DNA of 64,000 nt from Elusimicrobia bacterium GWA2_51_34 (GTDB lineage Bacteria > Elusimicrobiota > Elusimicrobia > Elusimicrobiales > UBA9959): the NCBI GenBank assembly GCA_001799565.1, contig MGTS01000014.1, positions 1-64,000 of the forward strand, given 5' to 3'. Position 1 is the first letter of the stretch. Each line of letters begins with the position of its first letter. The notes under the pieces were generated by a model, which ran no database searches, was not told the origin of the DNA, and worked only from the letters and a program-made list of their open reading frames with translations. This document shows, piece by piece, positions 19,603 to 28,401 of this stretch. The translations under genes were made by a program, and so were the position numbers.

Positions 19603-21097
19603 AAAATTTCCCGCTTATTATTTTTCTACCGGCTTCAAGCAGGGTCTCCATTTTCATTTTGGTAGGGGCCTCTGCGTAAACACGCACAAGTGGCTCCGTG
19701 CCGGACGGCCGAAGCCCCAGCCAGCTGCCATCCTTTAAAATGAACTTGAAGCCGTCGGTGTGGTCTATGCGCCAGACCGAGCCGCCGGCAAGCGAGAGCG
19801 GCGGGTTGGCTTTAAGTTTTTCCAGCAGGCTTTCCATATGAAATCCCGCGCCCAGGCGCAGGTTCACTCTGGAGTTAACTAAAGGCCCCATCTTCTTGTT
19901 CAGGTCGGCCAGAATGCGCTTTATGGATTTGCCTTCCCAAGCCACCATTTCCGCTATAAGCAGGCAGGCAAGCAGGCCGTCTTTTTCCGGCACATGGTTC
20001 ATTATTGAAAGCCCGCCGGATTCCTCTCCGCCTATCAGATACTGGCCGGTGCGAAGAAGATTGCCTATGTATTTGAAGCCTACGGCTGTTTCCCGGACCT
20101 CCAGGTTATAATATTTGGCAATGGAGTCCACGAAATGAGAGGTCATTACCGAACGGGCCACTTTGCCTTTAAGGCCGCGGTTTTTTACCAGATGTTCAAG
20201 GGCGAGGCCCAGCACAAGGTTCGGTGATATCCAGGTGCCGTCGGAGTCAATAATACCGAAGCGGTCGGCGTCGCCGTCGCAGGCAAGGCCCAGGTGGCAT
20301 TTGTTCTTTACCACGGAGGCGCTTAAGGCGGAAAGATTTCCAGCTTCAGTGTCGGGAGAATGCCCGCCAAAAAACACATCGCGCTCCTCCCTGAGCCCGA
20401 TAGTTTTAGCGCCCAGCTTTTCAAGCGCCGGGCGAAGGTAGGTCCTGGCGGCGCCGTTAACGGAATCCACTGCCACTTTCAGGCCAGCTTTTTTTATAGC
20501 CTTGTCGTCTAAAAGAGAGTAAAGCTGTTTGAAATAAGCGGCGTGGAAGTCTTCCTGTTTTATTATGCCGGCGGTAAGTCCCCGTTCAAAGGGCATGTGC
20601 TTTTCCACTTCCGTCAGTGTCAGGGAGCTTATTCTGGCTTCCAGGTCATTGGTTACTTCAGGGGTGGCCGGTCCGCCCCAGTAGGGAGTCCACTTAAAAC
20701 CGTTGTAATACGCGGGATTGTGGCTCGCGGTTATCATCACACCGCCCACGGCCTTCGTTTTAATCACAAGCCAGGCTACCGCCGGGGTGGGGGCGTCTAT
20801 GTCGGAAATTATCGCGCTTATGTTTTCAGCGGCGAAAACTTCCGCCGTAATTTTAGCGAAATCCTCGGAGAGATACCTGGTGTCGTACCCAATAATTATA
20901 TGCGGGGTTTTCGGTTCCGGTCCCGCGGATCTTTTGAGGTTCAGCAGGTATTCTTCGCCCCTGAAACCATATTCCATATTTTCTTTGATGTGCCCTGCCA
21001 CGGAGTGGGCGACCCTGCGTAAATTCTGTACATTGAATTCATCGGCGATAATGGCCCTCCAGCCTGAAGTGCCGAATTTGATATTTGTGTTTGCCAT
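19601..21097 (-). CDS. Phosphoglucomutase/phosphomannomutase family
   Basis: FGTSGWRAIIADEF, MITASHNPAYYNGFK, CDGDADRFGIID, GGEESGGLS, RPSGTEPLVRVYAEA. Confidence 0.95.
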   Translation of the reverse strand: MANTNIKFGTSGWRAIIADEFNVQNLRRVAHSVAGHIKENMEYGFRGEEYLLNLKRSAGPEPKTPHIIIGYDTRYLSEDFAKITAEVFAAENISAIISDIDAPTPAVAWLVIKTKAVGGVMITASHNPAYYNGFKWTPYWGGPATPEVTNDLEARISSLTLTEVEKHMPFERGLTAGIIKQEDFHAAYFKQLYSLLDDKAIKKAGLKVAVDSVNGAARTYLRPALEKLGAKTIGLREERDVFFGGHSPDTEAGNLSALSASVVKNKCHLGLACDGDADRFGIIDSDGTWISPNLVLGLALEHLVKNRGLKGKVARSVMTSHFVDSIAKYYNLEVRETAVGFKYIGNLLRTGQYLIGGEESGGLSIMNHVPEKDGLLACLLIAEMVAWEGKSIKRILADLNKKMGPLVNSRVNLRLGAGFHMESLLEKLKANPPLSLAGGSVWRIDHTDGFKFILKDGSWLGLRPSGTEPLVRVYAEAPTKMKMETLLEAGRKIISGKF

Positions 21098-21266
21098 AGC
21101 ATGAAATATAGCAAAAAAGGCCTCTCAAAGCAAAAAAGTCGCAAACAAGCCCTGCGGCCGCGTTATTTTGTAAAATAAAATATTGTAAAGCAGGAGAGAC
21201 CGCGGCACTTTTACTTTTTGCGGTTATCGGCCCTCCGGCGGCGTTTCAACTTGCCGAAGCAGGCAT

Positions 21267-21713
21267 ATGCGGGAAGGAAAAACAGTGAAAAAGATTTCTT
21301 CAAAACCTACGGTCTATCTTATAGACGGCTCAAACTTTTCGCGGAGTTTATGGTCCGGAGCGAAAGGTCAAAGATCGGACGCGATTGAAACCGAATTCCT
21401 TCAATGGCTTGGTGAAGCCGCGCGCACCCAGGCCTTGGTAACATCCAGTTTCAGAGTGGTTTTTGACGGTGGATTCAGGCCCGTGGGTATCTATGCGGGG
21501 CTGTCTACTACTGTTTATTTTTCAGACGATGAAAAAGCGGACGATATCCTGCTTGAGCGGGCCTGTTTCATGAGCAGTGAGGGCACAAGAGCCGTTATTG
21601 TAACCTCTGACAGTGGCATCAGGGAGAAAGCGGCCGCGGATGGCATCAAAAGCCTGCCCTGCGGCGCTTTTTTCCGTTTCTGCGAAGATGAATTAAAGAA
21701 GGACGCCCGGTAA
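21267..21713 (+). CDS. NYN/YacP-like nuclease domain protein
   Basis: YLIDGSNFSR, FSDDEKADDILLERA, VTSDSGIREKAAADG. Confidence 0.7.
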   Translation: MREGKTVKKISSKPTVYLIDGSNFSRSLWSGAKGQRSDAIETEFLQWLGEAARTQALVTSSFRVVFDGGFRPVGIYAGLSTTVYFSDDEKADDILLERACFMSSEGTRAVIVTSDSGIREKAAADGIKSLPCGAFFRFCEDELKKDAR

Positions 21714-21724
21714 ACGCAAAAAGA

Positions 21725-21790
21725 AGAGTAGAGGGGAGAGGGTAGGGGGTGCAGAAATAAGGAACTCTTTCCCCCAAACCCTCTACCCTG
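21725..21790. repeat. Heptamer-arm hairpin, gtagagg family
   Basis: agtagaggggagagggtaggggg / cccccaaaccctctaccct; loop gcagaaataa shared with 23765-23826. Confidence 0.85.
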
Positions 21791-21922
21791 TTTTTAGCGT
21801 CCGTAAAGCAGGCTGGAAAAATGGTAAAATTGGTTTTGTTTTTCAGCCCATCTCTGCGTATTTTGTGTCCGAACTGCCATAGCCTAAAGCCTACGCACAG
21901 AGGGCGCAACAGCGGAAAAAAA

Positions 21923-22007
21923 GCCCGGGTGCTGTAACTGGTAGCCAGAGCTGACTTAAAATCAGCTGGAGGTCTCCTCCGTGCGGGTTCGAGTCCCGCC
22001 CCGGGCA
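21923..22007 (+). tRNA. tRNA-Leu (anticodon UAA)
   Basis: 85 nt; acceptor gcccggg/cccgggc; anticodon arm gctga-cttaaaa-tcagc; long variable arm; ggttcgagtcc T-arm. Confidence 0.95.
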
Positions 22008-22203
22008 CATTTTGATGTTGTAAAGAGGGGCGGGTGAGCCCCCGCCTTCTGTAAGGGTTCGGGCCGACTGAGCATTCAAAGGTTTGCTACGGAGGCAATT
22101 CAACGCTGTTAACAGGTCCCGCCCCGGGCATAAAGTTTCTAAGGAGATTTTAGAAGAAAATGCGAAGTGTAAAGTGAAAAATGCAAAATTAGGAGAAAGT
22201 GAT

Positions 22204-22830
22204 ATGGGATTTTCACCTGAAGGCGTCAAATTGATAATAACCGGCATAGTCTTGGCGGCAGCCGGGGGAGTGGTTTCAGCCTGGTTTAAGTGGGTAGGCG
22301 TGCCGGTCCTCTTGTTAGGGGTTGTTTTTTCGGCCTTCTCCGCTTATTTTTTCCGGGACCCGGAGCGCAACAGGGTTTTCGCGCCGGGGGAAATAGCCTG
22401 TCCGGCTGACGGCACTGTAATGAGCGTGGGCGCGGAAGAAAACCCGGAGATAACGGTGGTGCGTATTTTCCTTTCCATCTTTAATGTGCATATACAACGC
22501 GCTCCCGCGGACGCCAAAGTGGAAAACGTGAAATATTCAAAGGGAAGTTTTGCCATCGCCTATAAACCTGAAGCCGCTAAAAATGAACGCAACCTTATCT
22601 CGTTTGCCGACGCCTCAGGCCGTAAATTCGCCGTGGAGCAATTAACCGGTTCCATAGCCCGCAGAATAGCCTGTTACGTAAGCCCGGGACAGGACGTTAA
22701 AACTTCGCAGAAAATAGGCATGATTTATTTCGGGTCCCAGGTTGCCGTTTATCTTCCGGGCAGTGCCCGTGTAATTGTTAAACCCGGAGATAAAGTTGCC
22801 GGCGGCGAAACTATACTTGGGCGCTGGTAA
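22204..22830 (+). CDS. psd: Phosphatidylserine decarboxylase-like
   Basis: FFRDPERNRVFAPGEIACPADGTV, FLSIFNVHIQRAP, GMIYFGSQVAVYLP; followed by pssA. Confidence 0.9.
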   Translation: MGFSPEGVKLIITGIVLAAAGGVVSAWFKWVGVPVLLLGVVFSAFSAYFFRDPERNRVFAPGEIACPADGTVMSVGAEENPEITVVRIFLSIFNVHIQRAPADAKVENVKYSKGSFAIAYKPEAAKNERNLISFADASGRKFAVEQLTGSIARRIACYVSPGQDVKTSQKIGMIYFGSQVAVYLPGSARVIVKPGDKVAGGETILGRW

Positions 22831-22863
22831 GGTTCCTGCTAAAAAGCAGGAACCATGATTCCC

Positions 22864-22929
22864 CTGATTAAAGAGGATTGCACGGATTAGTGACAATCGG
22901 TGTAATCCATACCTAATCGGTGTAATCAA
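22864..22929. repeat. Gattacag-family intergenic repeat
   Basis: ctgattaaagaggattgcacggatta / aatcggtgtaatccatacctaatcggtgtaatc. Confidence 0.65.
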
Positions 22930-22955
22930 TAAACCTTGGTAATTAGGACTTTAAT

Positions 22956-23774
22956 ATGGAAGAAAATAACGGAATTCATAACCCGCTTGGAACAAGCGGC
23001 CTGGCAAGAATAAAAAAAACAGGGGCTGTGGTTTTGCCGTCACTATTTACTATTGCCAACATGGCCGCCGGTTTCTTTTCAATAATAGCGGCCTCGAACG
23101 GCAATTATGTATTGGCGGCCTGGCTTATAATATTTTCCTATTTTATGGATATGCTGGATGGGCGCATCGCGCGTCTTGTGCATGGTGAAAGCTCATTTGG
23201 AGTGGAGATAGATTCCCTTTCCGACTGGATTTCATTCGGCATCGCTCCGGCGTATCTTATTTACAATTTTGTGTTGAAAGATTACGGGGTCTGGGCGTAT
23301 CCGGTGGCGTTTTTATATGTGCTTTGCGGGGCTTTGCGGCTTGCCCGTTATAATATCAAATCGCATTTTGGCGGCAGTTCGAAACAGTATTTCCAGGGTC
23401 TGCCCATACCGGCGGCCGCGGGGATATTGGTTTCTTTCGTGCTTGCCTACAGCATGCTTGAGGCCGGAGGCGGGGTGCGCAGTATAAAGCTGGTTATGAA
23501 CCAGATGCCGTTCATTTACGGGGTGATCCCTTTTATTATGATCGCGCTAGCGCTTTTGATGATTTCATCAGTGCCTTACGCGGCTTTCAAGCAGGGTAAT
23601 TTGTTCAGGCCTAACTCCGTAAAGGGGATGCTTTCAATACTGGCCGTGCTTGCGCTTATTGCGGTTTACCCGCAAGACGCGTTGTTCATGTTTTTCTCCA
23701 TTTACGCGCTTTCAGGCATGATAGCGGGCATTTACAGGGCTTTCAAACCCGGGGAAGGGGGAAAAGCAGGGTAG
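22956..23774 (+). CDS. pssA: CDP-diacylglycerol--serine O-phosphatidyltransferase
   Basis: DMLDGRIARLVHGESSFGVEIDSLSDWISFGIAPA CDP-alcohol motif. Confidence 0.96.
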   Translation: MEENNGIHNPLGTSGLARIKKTGAVVLPSLFTIANMAAGFFSIIAASNGNYVLAAWLIIFSYFMDMLDGRIARLVHGESSFGVEIDSLSDWISFGIAPAYLIYNFVLKDYGVWAYPVAFLYVLCGALRLARYNIKSHFGGSSKQYFQGLPIPAAAGILVSFVLAYSMLEAGGGVRSIKLVMNQMPFIYGVIPFIMIALALLMISSVPYAAFKQGNLFRPNSVKGMLSILAVLALIAVYPQDALFMFFSIYALSGMIAGIYRAFKPGEGGKAG

Positions 23775-23826
23775 AGGGTAGAGTTGCAGAAATAATAAAC
23801 TCCTTCTAAAAACCCTATACCCTGCT
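23765..23826. repeat. Heptamer-arm hairpin, gtagagg family
   Basis: agcagggtagagggtagag / aaccctataccctgct; loop gcagaaataa. Confidence 0.85.
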
Positions 23827-23830
23827 GTTT

Positions 23831-24481
23831 TCAGCGGAGTGAAATTAAAAACGCCTCATCCGCCTTATGCGGCCGGGCGTTTTTAATTTTTTGTTTTTTT
23901 ATTTTCGCGCCTTTTATGCCTGTGTTAAGCGTGTCTTGCGCCCCTGCGCCGTAAACGGCCGCGGCCCAGAACGGCGTGCCGTCCTGGCCGTGAAAGGGGA
24001 GACGCCATAAATAAATTTCAAATTTATTTCCCGTAGCGCCGCAAAAAGAGATGTCCTGCGATTTTTTGGCAAGCAGCCAGCTTTTGGCCGGGAAAAAACG
24101 CGAAGGATTTTGACCCGAATAAATATTTTTAAGGGCCTGTCCCGCGGATTTAACCAGGCTTGTTTCGCATTCAGCCCAACCGCTGCGAGCGGCAAAAGAG
24201 CGCGCGGCGGAAAGCCGGGCGGAAAAAAACAAGTTCACCGGTATTTTTTCTTTGGCGGAGGTGGAAAAGGCGAATTCGGGCGCTGAATCCGCAATCTCAC
24301 TGGCGGAGGAAATAACTTTTTCGCCGGTTAGAGAGGCGATCTCTTTTGGCGCTTCCCACAGGAGCCAGCCGGCTTCCACCTGCGTGAGGGTAAAGATTCC
24401 GGTAATCAGCACACAACAACCGGTAAACAGTAATCGGTGACCAGTAACCAGTAACGGTTTTGTTAAAACTTTTAAAAACAT
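23831..24481 (-). CDS. Hypothetical exported protein with repeat-derived N-terminus
   Basis: Hydrophobic N-term LLVTGHRLLFTGCCVLITG encoded by the ggtaacc repeat; no family recognised. Confidence 0.55.
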   Translation of the reverse strand: MFLKVLTKPLLVTGHRLLFTGCCVLITGIFTLTQVEAGWLLWEAPKEIASLTGEKVISSASEIADSAPEFAFSTSAKEKIPVNLFFSARLSAARSFAARSGWAECETSLVKSAGQALKNIYSGQNPSRFFPAKSWLLAKKSQDISFCGATGNKFEIYLWRLPFHGQDGTPFWAAAVYGAGAQDTLNTGIKGAKIKKQKIKNARPHKADEAFLISLR

Positions 24482-24540
24482 TAATAAATCTCTTTTTTAT
24501 TTACTGACTTACCGGTTACCGATTACTGGTTACTGTTTTC
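24412..24540. repeat. Heptamer-arm hairpin, ggtaacc family
   Basis: ccggtaaacagtaatcggtgaccagtaaccagtaacgg / ccggttaccgattactggttactg. Confidence 0.9.
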
Positions 24541-26014
24541 TAGGGAACAGTGCCGGTATTTTCTGCGGTTCCTCTCCTGCGGTGTTCTCAAGGCCCGCGG
24601 CCAGCTGCATCTGCATTTTAGCGGAGGTATCCGGCATAAAAGGGTAAACCCAGCCGGCTATAAGGCGCAGGCTCCATACCAGGTCGTGAAGGAGCGGCTT
24701 TAAGGCCTGCGGATTTTTCTTTGCCATCTCCCAGGGCTTTTCCATGTCAATTTTTTTGTTTAATACTGAAACCGCCTGCCAGATAATATCCAGGGCTTCG
24801 CCAAACTGCAATTGTTCCAGTTTCTTGTCTATCTCCGCTGTGCGGGTAGAAAATTCTGTGAAAAGCGCCCCGTCTTCCGGTTTGCCGGGAAGGCGGCACT
24901 CCAGGTATTTATTCACCATATTCAGCGCCCGTGAAAAAAGATTTCCGAAGTCGTTGGCGAGATCCGCGTTATAGCGCCGCTTAAAAGAGTCATGAGAAAA
25001 ATCTCCGTCAGCCCCGAAGGGCACTTCCCTGAAAATAAAATAGCGGAAGGCGTCCAGACCGTATTCCCGCACGATGTCTTCCGGGTTTATAAAGTTGCCC
25101 TTTGACTTTGACATCTTTTCGCCGTTCACAGTCCACCAGCCGTGGGCATAAACCTTTTTGGGCAGTTCAAGGCCGAGAGCCATAAGCATGGCGGGCCAGA
25201 TCACGGCGTGAAAGCGGAAAATTTCCTTGCCCACCAGGTGCACATCCGCCGGCCACTTTTCCGTGAAAACGGGGTCGGGGCTTTGGGGGTGATACCCGGC
25301 GCCGGTGGCGTAGTTCAAAAGGGCGTCAAACCACACATAAACCGTGTGTTTGGGGTTTGAGAGTACTTTCACTCCCCAGGTTACCCTGGTCCGTGAAACC
25401 GAAATGTCTTTCAGCCCCGAGTTAGCGAAATTTATTATTTCCAGCGCTCTGTGTTTTGGGGCCAGAAAATCCGGGTTTTTGGCGTAATGTTCAAGCAGCG
25501 GGTTCTGGTATTTTGAAAGTTTGAAAAAATAAGTATCTTCGCTTATCCGCTCCGGCGGTTTGCCGTGCACGGGGCAATTGCCGCCCTCAAGTTCGCTCTC
25601 GTCAATAAAATTTTCGCAGGAGCGGCAGTAAAGTCCGCTGTAAGTGCCGGGGTAGATGTCGCCCGTTTCAAGCAGGCGCTCAAAAGCGGCCTGCACTCTG
25701 CGCTCGTGGTCCTGGTCCGTGGTGCGGATAAAATAATCGTAGCTGATGTTAAGGGTTTTCCAGAGGTTCCTGAAATCGGCTGAAATCTCTCGGCACCAGG
25801 TTTTAGGTTCAATATTTTTCTCATGGGCTAATTTCTCAATATTGGAGCCGTGCTCGTCGGTGCCTGTCTGAAAATAAACATCTCTTCCCGCGGCGCGCAA
25901 ATGCCGGGCCAGCACGTCGGCCGCAAGCGTGGTGTAAGCATGGCCCACATGCGGTTTGTCGTTTGCATAGTAAATCGGGGTCGTTATATAAAAATATTTC
26001 TTGCTCATGATCAA
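24530..26014 (-). CDS. metG: Methionyl-tRNA synthetase
   Basis: TPIYYANDKPHVGHAYTTLAADVLAR, KMSKSKGNFINPEDIVREYGLDAFRYF. Confidence 0.98.
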   Translation of the reverse strand: MIMSKKYFYITTPIYYANDKPHVGHAYTTLAADVLARHLRAAGRDVYFQTGTDEHGSNIEKLAHEKNIEPKTWCREISADFRNLWKTLNISYDYFIRTTDQDHERRVQAAFERLLETGDIYPGTYSGLYCRSCENFIDESELEGGNCPVHGKPPERISEDTYFFKLSKYQNPLLEHYAKNPDFLAPKHRALEIINFANSGLKDISVSRTRVTWGVKVLSNPKHTVYVWFDALLNYATGAGYHPQSPDPVFTEKWPADVHLVGKEIFRFHAVIWPAMLMALGLELPKKVYAHGWWTVNGEKMSKSKGNFINPEDIVREYGLDAFRYFIFREVPFGADGDFSHDSFKRRYNADLANDFGNLFSRALNMVNKYLECRLPGKPEDGALFTEFSTRTAEIDKKLEQLQFGEALDIIWQAVSVLNKKIDMEKPWEMAKKNPQALKPLLHDLVWSLRLIAGWVYPFMPDTSAKMQMQLAAGLENTAGEEPQKIPALFPRKQ

Positions 26015-26031
26015 ACCTCCGGCTCTTATTT

Positions 26032-26140
26032 GCTAGTAGGCTGGTAAGCTAGTATGCTTGTATGCGGGGAGACAGATGGACAGCTTGGCTGCCAGGAGGA
26101 TATAGCCTACCAGCCTACTGGCCTACCAGCCTACTAGCCT
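26032..26140. repeat. Octamer-arm hairpin, gctagtag family; enters the 3' end of holB
   Basis: gctagtaggctggtaagctagtatgcttgtatgc / agcctaccagcctactggcctaccagcctactagc. Confidence 0.92.
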
Positions 26141-27176
26141 TTATGACGTTCTCAGGCAGAATGCCCAGTTTTTCACTCTCAAGCAAAGCTGTTTCAAGTA
26201 TGAGGTTGTAAGACACATTTTGGGCCGTCATGCGCCGCAAAGCAAGCAGCGTTGTCACCAAAGCGGAAAGCGGTTTTTTCGCGCAGCCGGCCGCCCCGGC
26301 CCAGCGGTCTCTCGTTCCGGCCAGCAGCAGGTCAAGCAGAGTTACCACCTCATGCCTTGCGCGGTGCGAATCTTTAGGGAGCGACGCGGCCATTTTAAAC
26401 GCGCCCATTCTGTCAAACCGAGCCCCGCCTTTAAGGCGCTCGGAAAGCCTGCGCAAATCCCCGGCCGTTTTAAGCGAGCCCTGTGACACCGAACTTAAAG
26501 CGGCGGCATCGTCCAGCGTCTGGCCCTGGGCTTCAAGCAGCCTTTCAAGCGCCGCGCGCGGCAGCGCGGTGAAATCTATGGCGTAACAGCGTGATATTAT
26601 AGTGGCCAGTAAAGCGTTTTTTCTTGAAACGGTGAGTATCAGTACGGTGCCGGGCGGCGGTTCCTCAAGAGTTTTTAGAATGGCGTTCTGGGCCTGCTGC
26701 ACCATGGCCCCGGCGTCGCGTATTATAAAAACCTTGCGGGAGGAAAGGATGGAAGTCTGATTTGCGTAGCGGCAAACCTCGCGTATGGTGTCCACCTTCA
26801 GATTGCGGCTTTCATCCTCGTCAAGAAGTGCCGCCTGGAAAGCGGTGTCTATAATTCTGACGTCCGGGTGGGCTCCGCTGTCTATCTGCAGGCAGGAGGC
26901 GCAAACGCCGCAGGCGTCATCAGAGTTGTGAGTGGCGAGTGGCGAGTGGTGAGTGGCGGGTTCGGAGGGGGAGTCAAAAAGGCTTTTTTCGGGGGCCGGT
27001 TCTTCCGGAGGTTTATGCAGGCAGGTAAGAGCCCGCGCGAATTCTTTGGCGGCCAAAAATTTCCCTACTCCCTCCGGCCCCGTGAATAACAGCGCCGGCG
27101 GTACGCGTTGGGAGACCAACAGAGACTTCAGGCGCGCCATTGTTTTATCATGGCCGATAATCTGGGAAAGCGCCAT
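26115..27176 (-). CDS. holB: DNA polymerase III delta'-like subunit (clamp loader ATPase)
   Basis: GHDKTMARLKSLL, LLFTGPEGVGK, zinc-site Cys cluster CGVCASCLQID, NAILKTLEEPPPGTVLILT. Confidence 0.93.
   Translation of the reverse strand: MALSQIIGHDKTMARLKSLLVSQRVPPALLFTGPEGVGKFLAAKEFARALTCLHKPPEEPAPEKSLFDSPSEPATHHSPLATHNSDDACGVCASCLQIDSGAHPDVRIIDTAFQAALLDEDESRNLKVDTIREVCRYANQTSILSSRKVFIIRDAGAMVQQAQNAILKTLEEPPPGTVLILTVSRKNALLATIISRCYAIDFTALPRAALERLLEAQGQTLDDAAALSSVSQGSLKTAGDLRRLSERLKGGARFDRMGAFKMAASLPKDSHRARHEVVTLLDLLLAGTRDRWAGAAGCAKKPLSALVTTLLALRRMTAQNVSYNLILETALLESEKLGILPENVIKASRLVGQ
26927..26965. repeat. agtggcg heptamer array inside holB coding sequence
   Basis: tgtgagtggcgagtggcgagtggtgagtggcggg encodes SEPATHHSPLATHNS insertion. 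Confidence 0.85.
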
Positions 27177-27994
27177 CAGAGTTTCCCCAATCTTGTGCTC
27201 TTGCGCTTTTGTGTCTTGCTTGCGCTGTTACTTGTGACTTGTGTCCTGTGACTTGTGACTGCCGCATTGTGCCTTGTGACCTGGCCGTTTGTGGGCCAGA
27301 GGCCATTAGAGACGGCACCTCCAGAGGATTGTGCCTTGTGACCTGTGCCTTGCACAAGCCGCCTGACGCGGCTGATAATTTCTTTTTGAATGTCCGCTAC
27401 CGGGAGCGCTCCATTTACGCGGTCTACGCCGGGTTTTTGCGCCATAATTTTATAGGCCCTGTTCACCCTTTTCCTGAAAGCCGCCGACTCCCGCTCTATG
27501 CGGTCGGGCCCCGTAAGCTTTTGCGCCAGCCTTTCTCTTTCGGCGAATATTCTGTCGGGGATGTCAAAAACAAAAATAAGATCCGGCTTCAGGCCGCAGG
27601 TGGCTATGTGGTTAAGAGTGTTTACGGTTTTTAAGGGCAGGCCTCTGCCGTAGCCCTGGTAGGCAGAGGTGGACATGGTGAAACGGTCGGAAATAACCAC
27701 CTTGCCGGATTTAAGAGCCGGCAGTATTATTTCAAGCGTGTGCTGTGCCCTGGAAGATTCGTAAAGAAAAAGTTCGGTAAGGCGCTCGATGTTGTTATTC
27801 GGGTCTAAAAGTATTTTACGCACCTGCTCTGAAACCTTGGTGCCTCCCGGTTCGCGCGTGAGAACGACGCAATAACCTTTGCGTTCAAACCAGGTTTTCA
27901 AAAGCCAGGCCTGGGTGGATTTACCTGAGCGGTCCGGGCCTTCCAGAACAATGAAAAAGCCTCTCTTCATAACTATATGATAGCAAAGGGTCAA
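27176..27994 (-). CDS. tmk: Thymidylate kinase with repeat-derived C-terminal tail
   Basis: FIVLEGPDRSGKSTQAWLL, TREPGGTKVSEQVR, DRFTMSTSAYQGYGRGL; tail GHKAQSSGG...VTSHRTQVTS. Confidence 0.95.
   Translation of the reverse strand: MTLCYHIVMKRGFFIVLEGPDRSGKSTQAWLLKTWFERKGYCVVLTREPGGTKVSEQVRKILLDPNNNIERLTELFLYESSRAQHTLEIILPALKSGKVVISDRFTMSTSAYQGYGRGLPLKTVNTLNHIATCGLKPDLIFVFDIPDRIFAERERLAQKLTGPDRIERESAAFRKRVNRAYKIMAQKPGVDRVNGALPVADIQKEIISRVRRLVQGTGHKAQSSGGAVSNGLWPTNGQVTRHNAAVTSHRTQVTSNSASKTQKRKSTRLGKL
27210..27356. repeat. gtcacaa-family repeat inside the tmk 3' coding region
   Basis: ttacttgtgacttgtgtcctgtgacttgtgactg... and gtgccttgtgacctgtgccttgcac. Confidence 0.85.
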
Positions 27995-28016
27995 GGGCAG
28001 GGGAAAGTGTATTAGG

Positions 28017-28263
28017 AAAGAGCCGGCGGGTTTCCCGCACGCTCCAAGACCGGGTTTTATTGTGAAGAAGACCGGGGTCTTACGCCGGCTGCGGAACGCG
28101 CTGTCCCGGCACAGCGGTCCGGCTTGAACGGTCCTCGCCGTCCCTTAATTACAGGGATACGCTCCAGACCCCCGATCCAAGGCTTTCCGCCGAAGGCGGA
28201 CCCGCCGGGTTGTTTGGCGGGAAAACCTTCAAGGGAGCGCGCGGGAAATCCGCCGGCTCTTCC
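28017..28263. repeat. Large branched inverted-repeat element between nrdJ and tmk
   Basis: Outer arms aaagagccggcgggtttcccgcacgctcc / ggagcgcgcgggaaatccgccggctctt enclose several smaller hairpins. Confidence 0.85.
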
Positions 28264-28347
28264 TTGAATTCATGTTTTAAGTTTAAATATGGCCCCGCCC
28301 TTTTTTGATACTTCCTATTGACCCGCCCGGAGGTAAAAAAACAGGAA

Positions 28348-28370
28348 AACCCCGCGGTTGAGGCGGGGTT
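28348..28370 (-). terminator. Rho-independent terminator of nrdJ
   Basis: aaccccgcggttgaggcggggtt preceded by aaaaaaa (U-tract on the minus strand). Confidence 0.85.
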
Positions 28371-28401
28371 CCTTAATTCGCTTTCTTGCTATTCGCTGCT
28401 G

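Noticed and set aside
27209-27634. 141-aa plus-strand ORF opposite tmk
   Set aside because: Antisense to conserved tmk; start is repeat translation (CAVTCDLCPVTCD)
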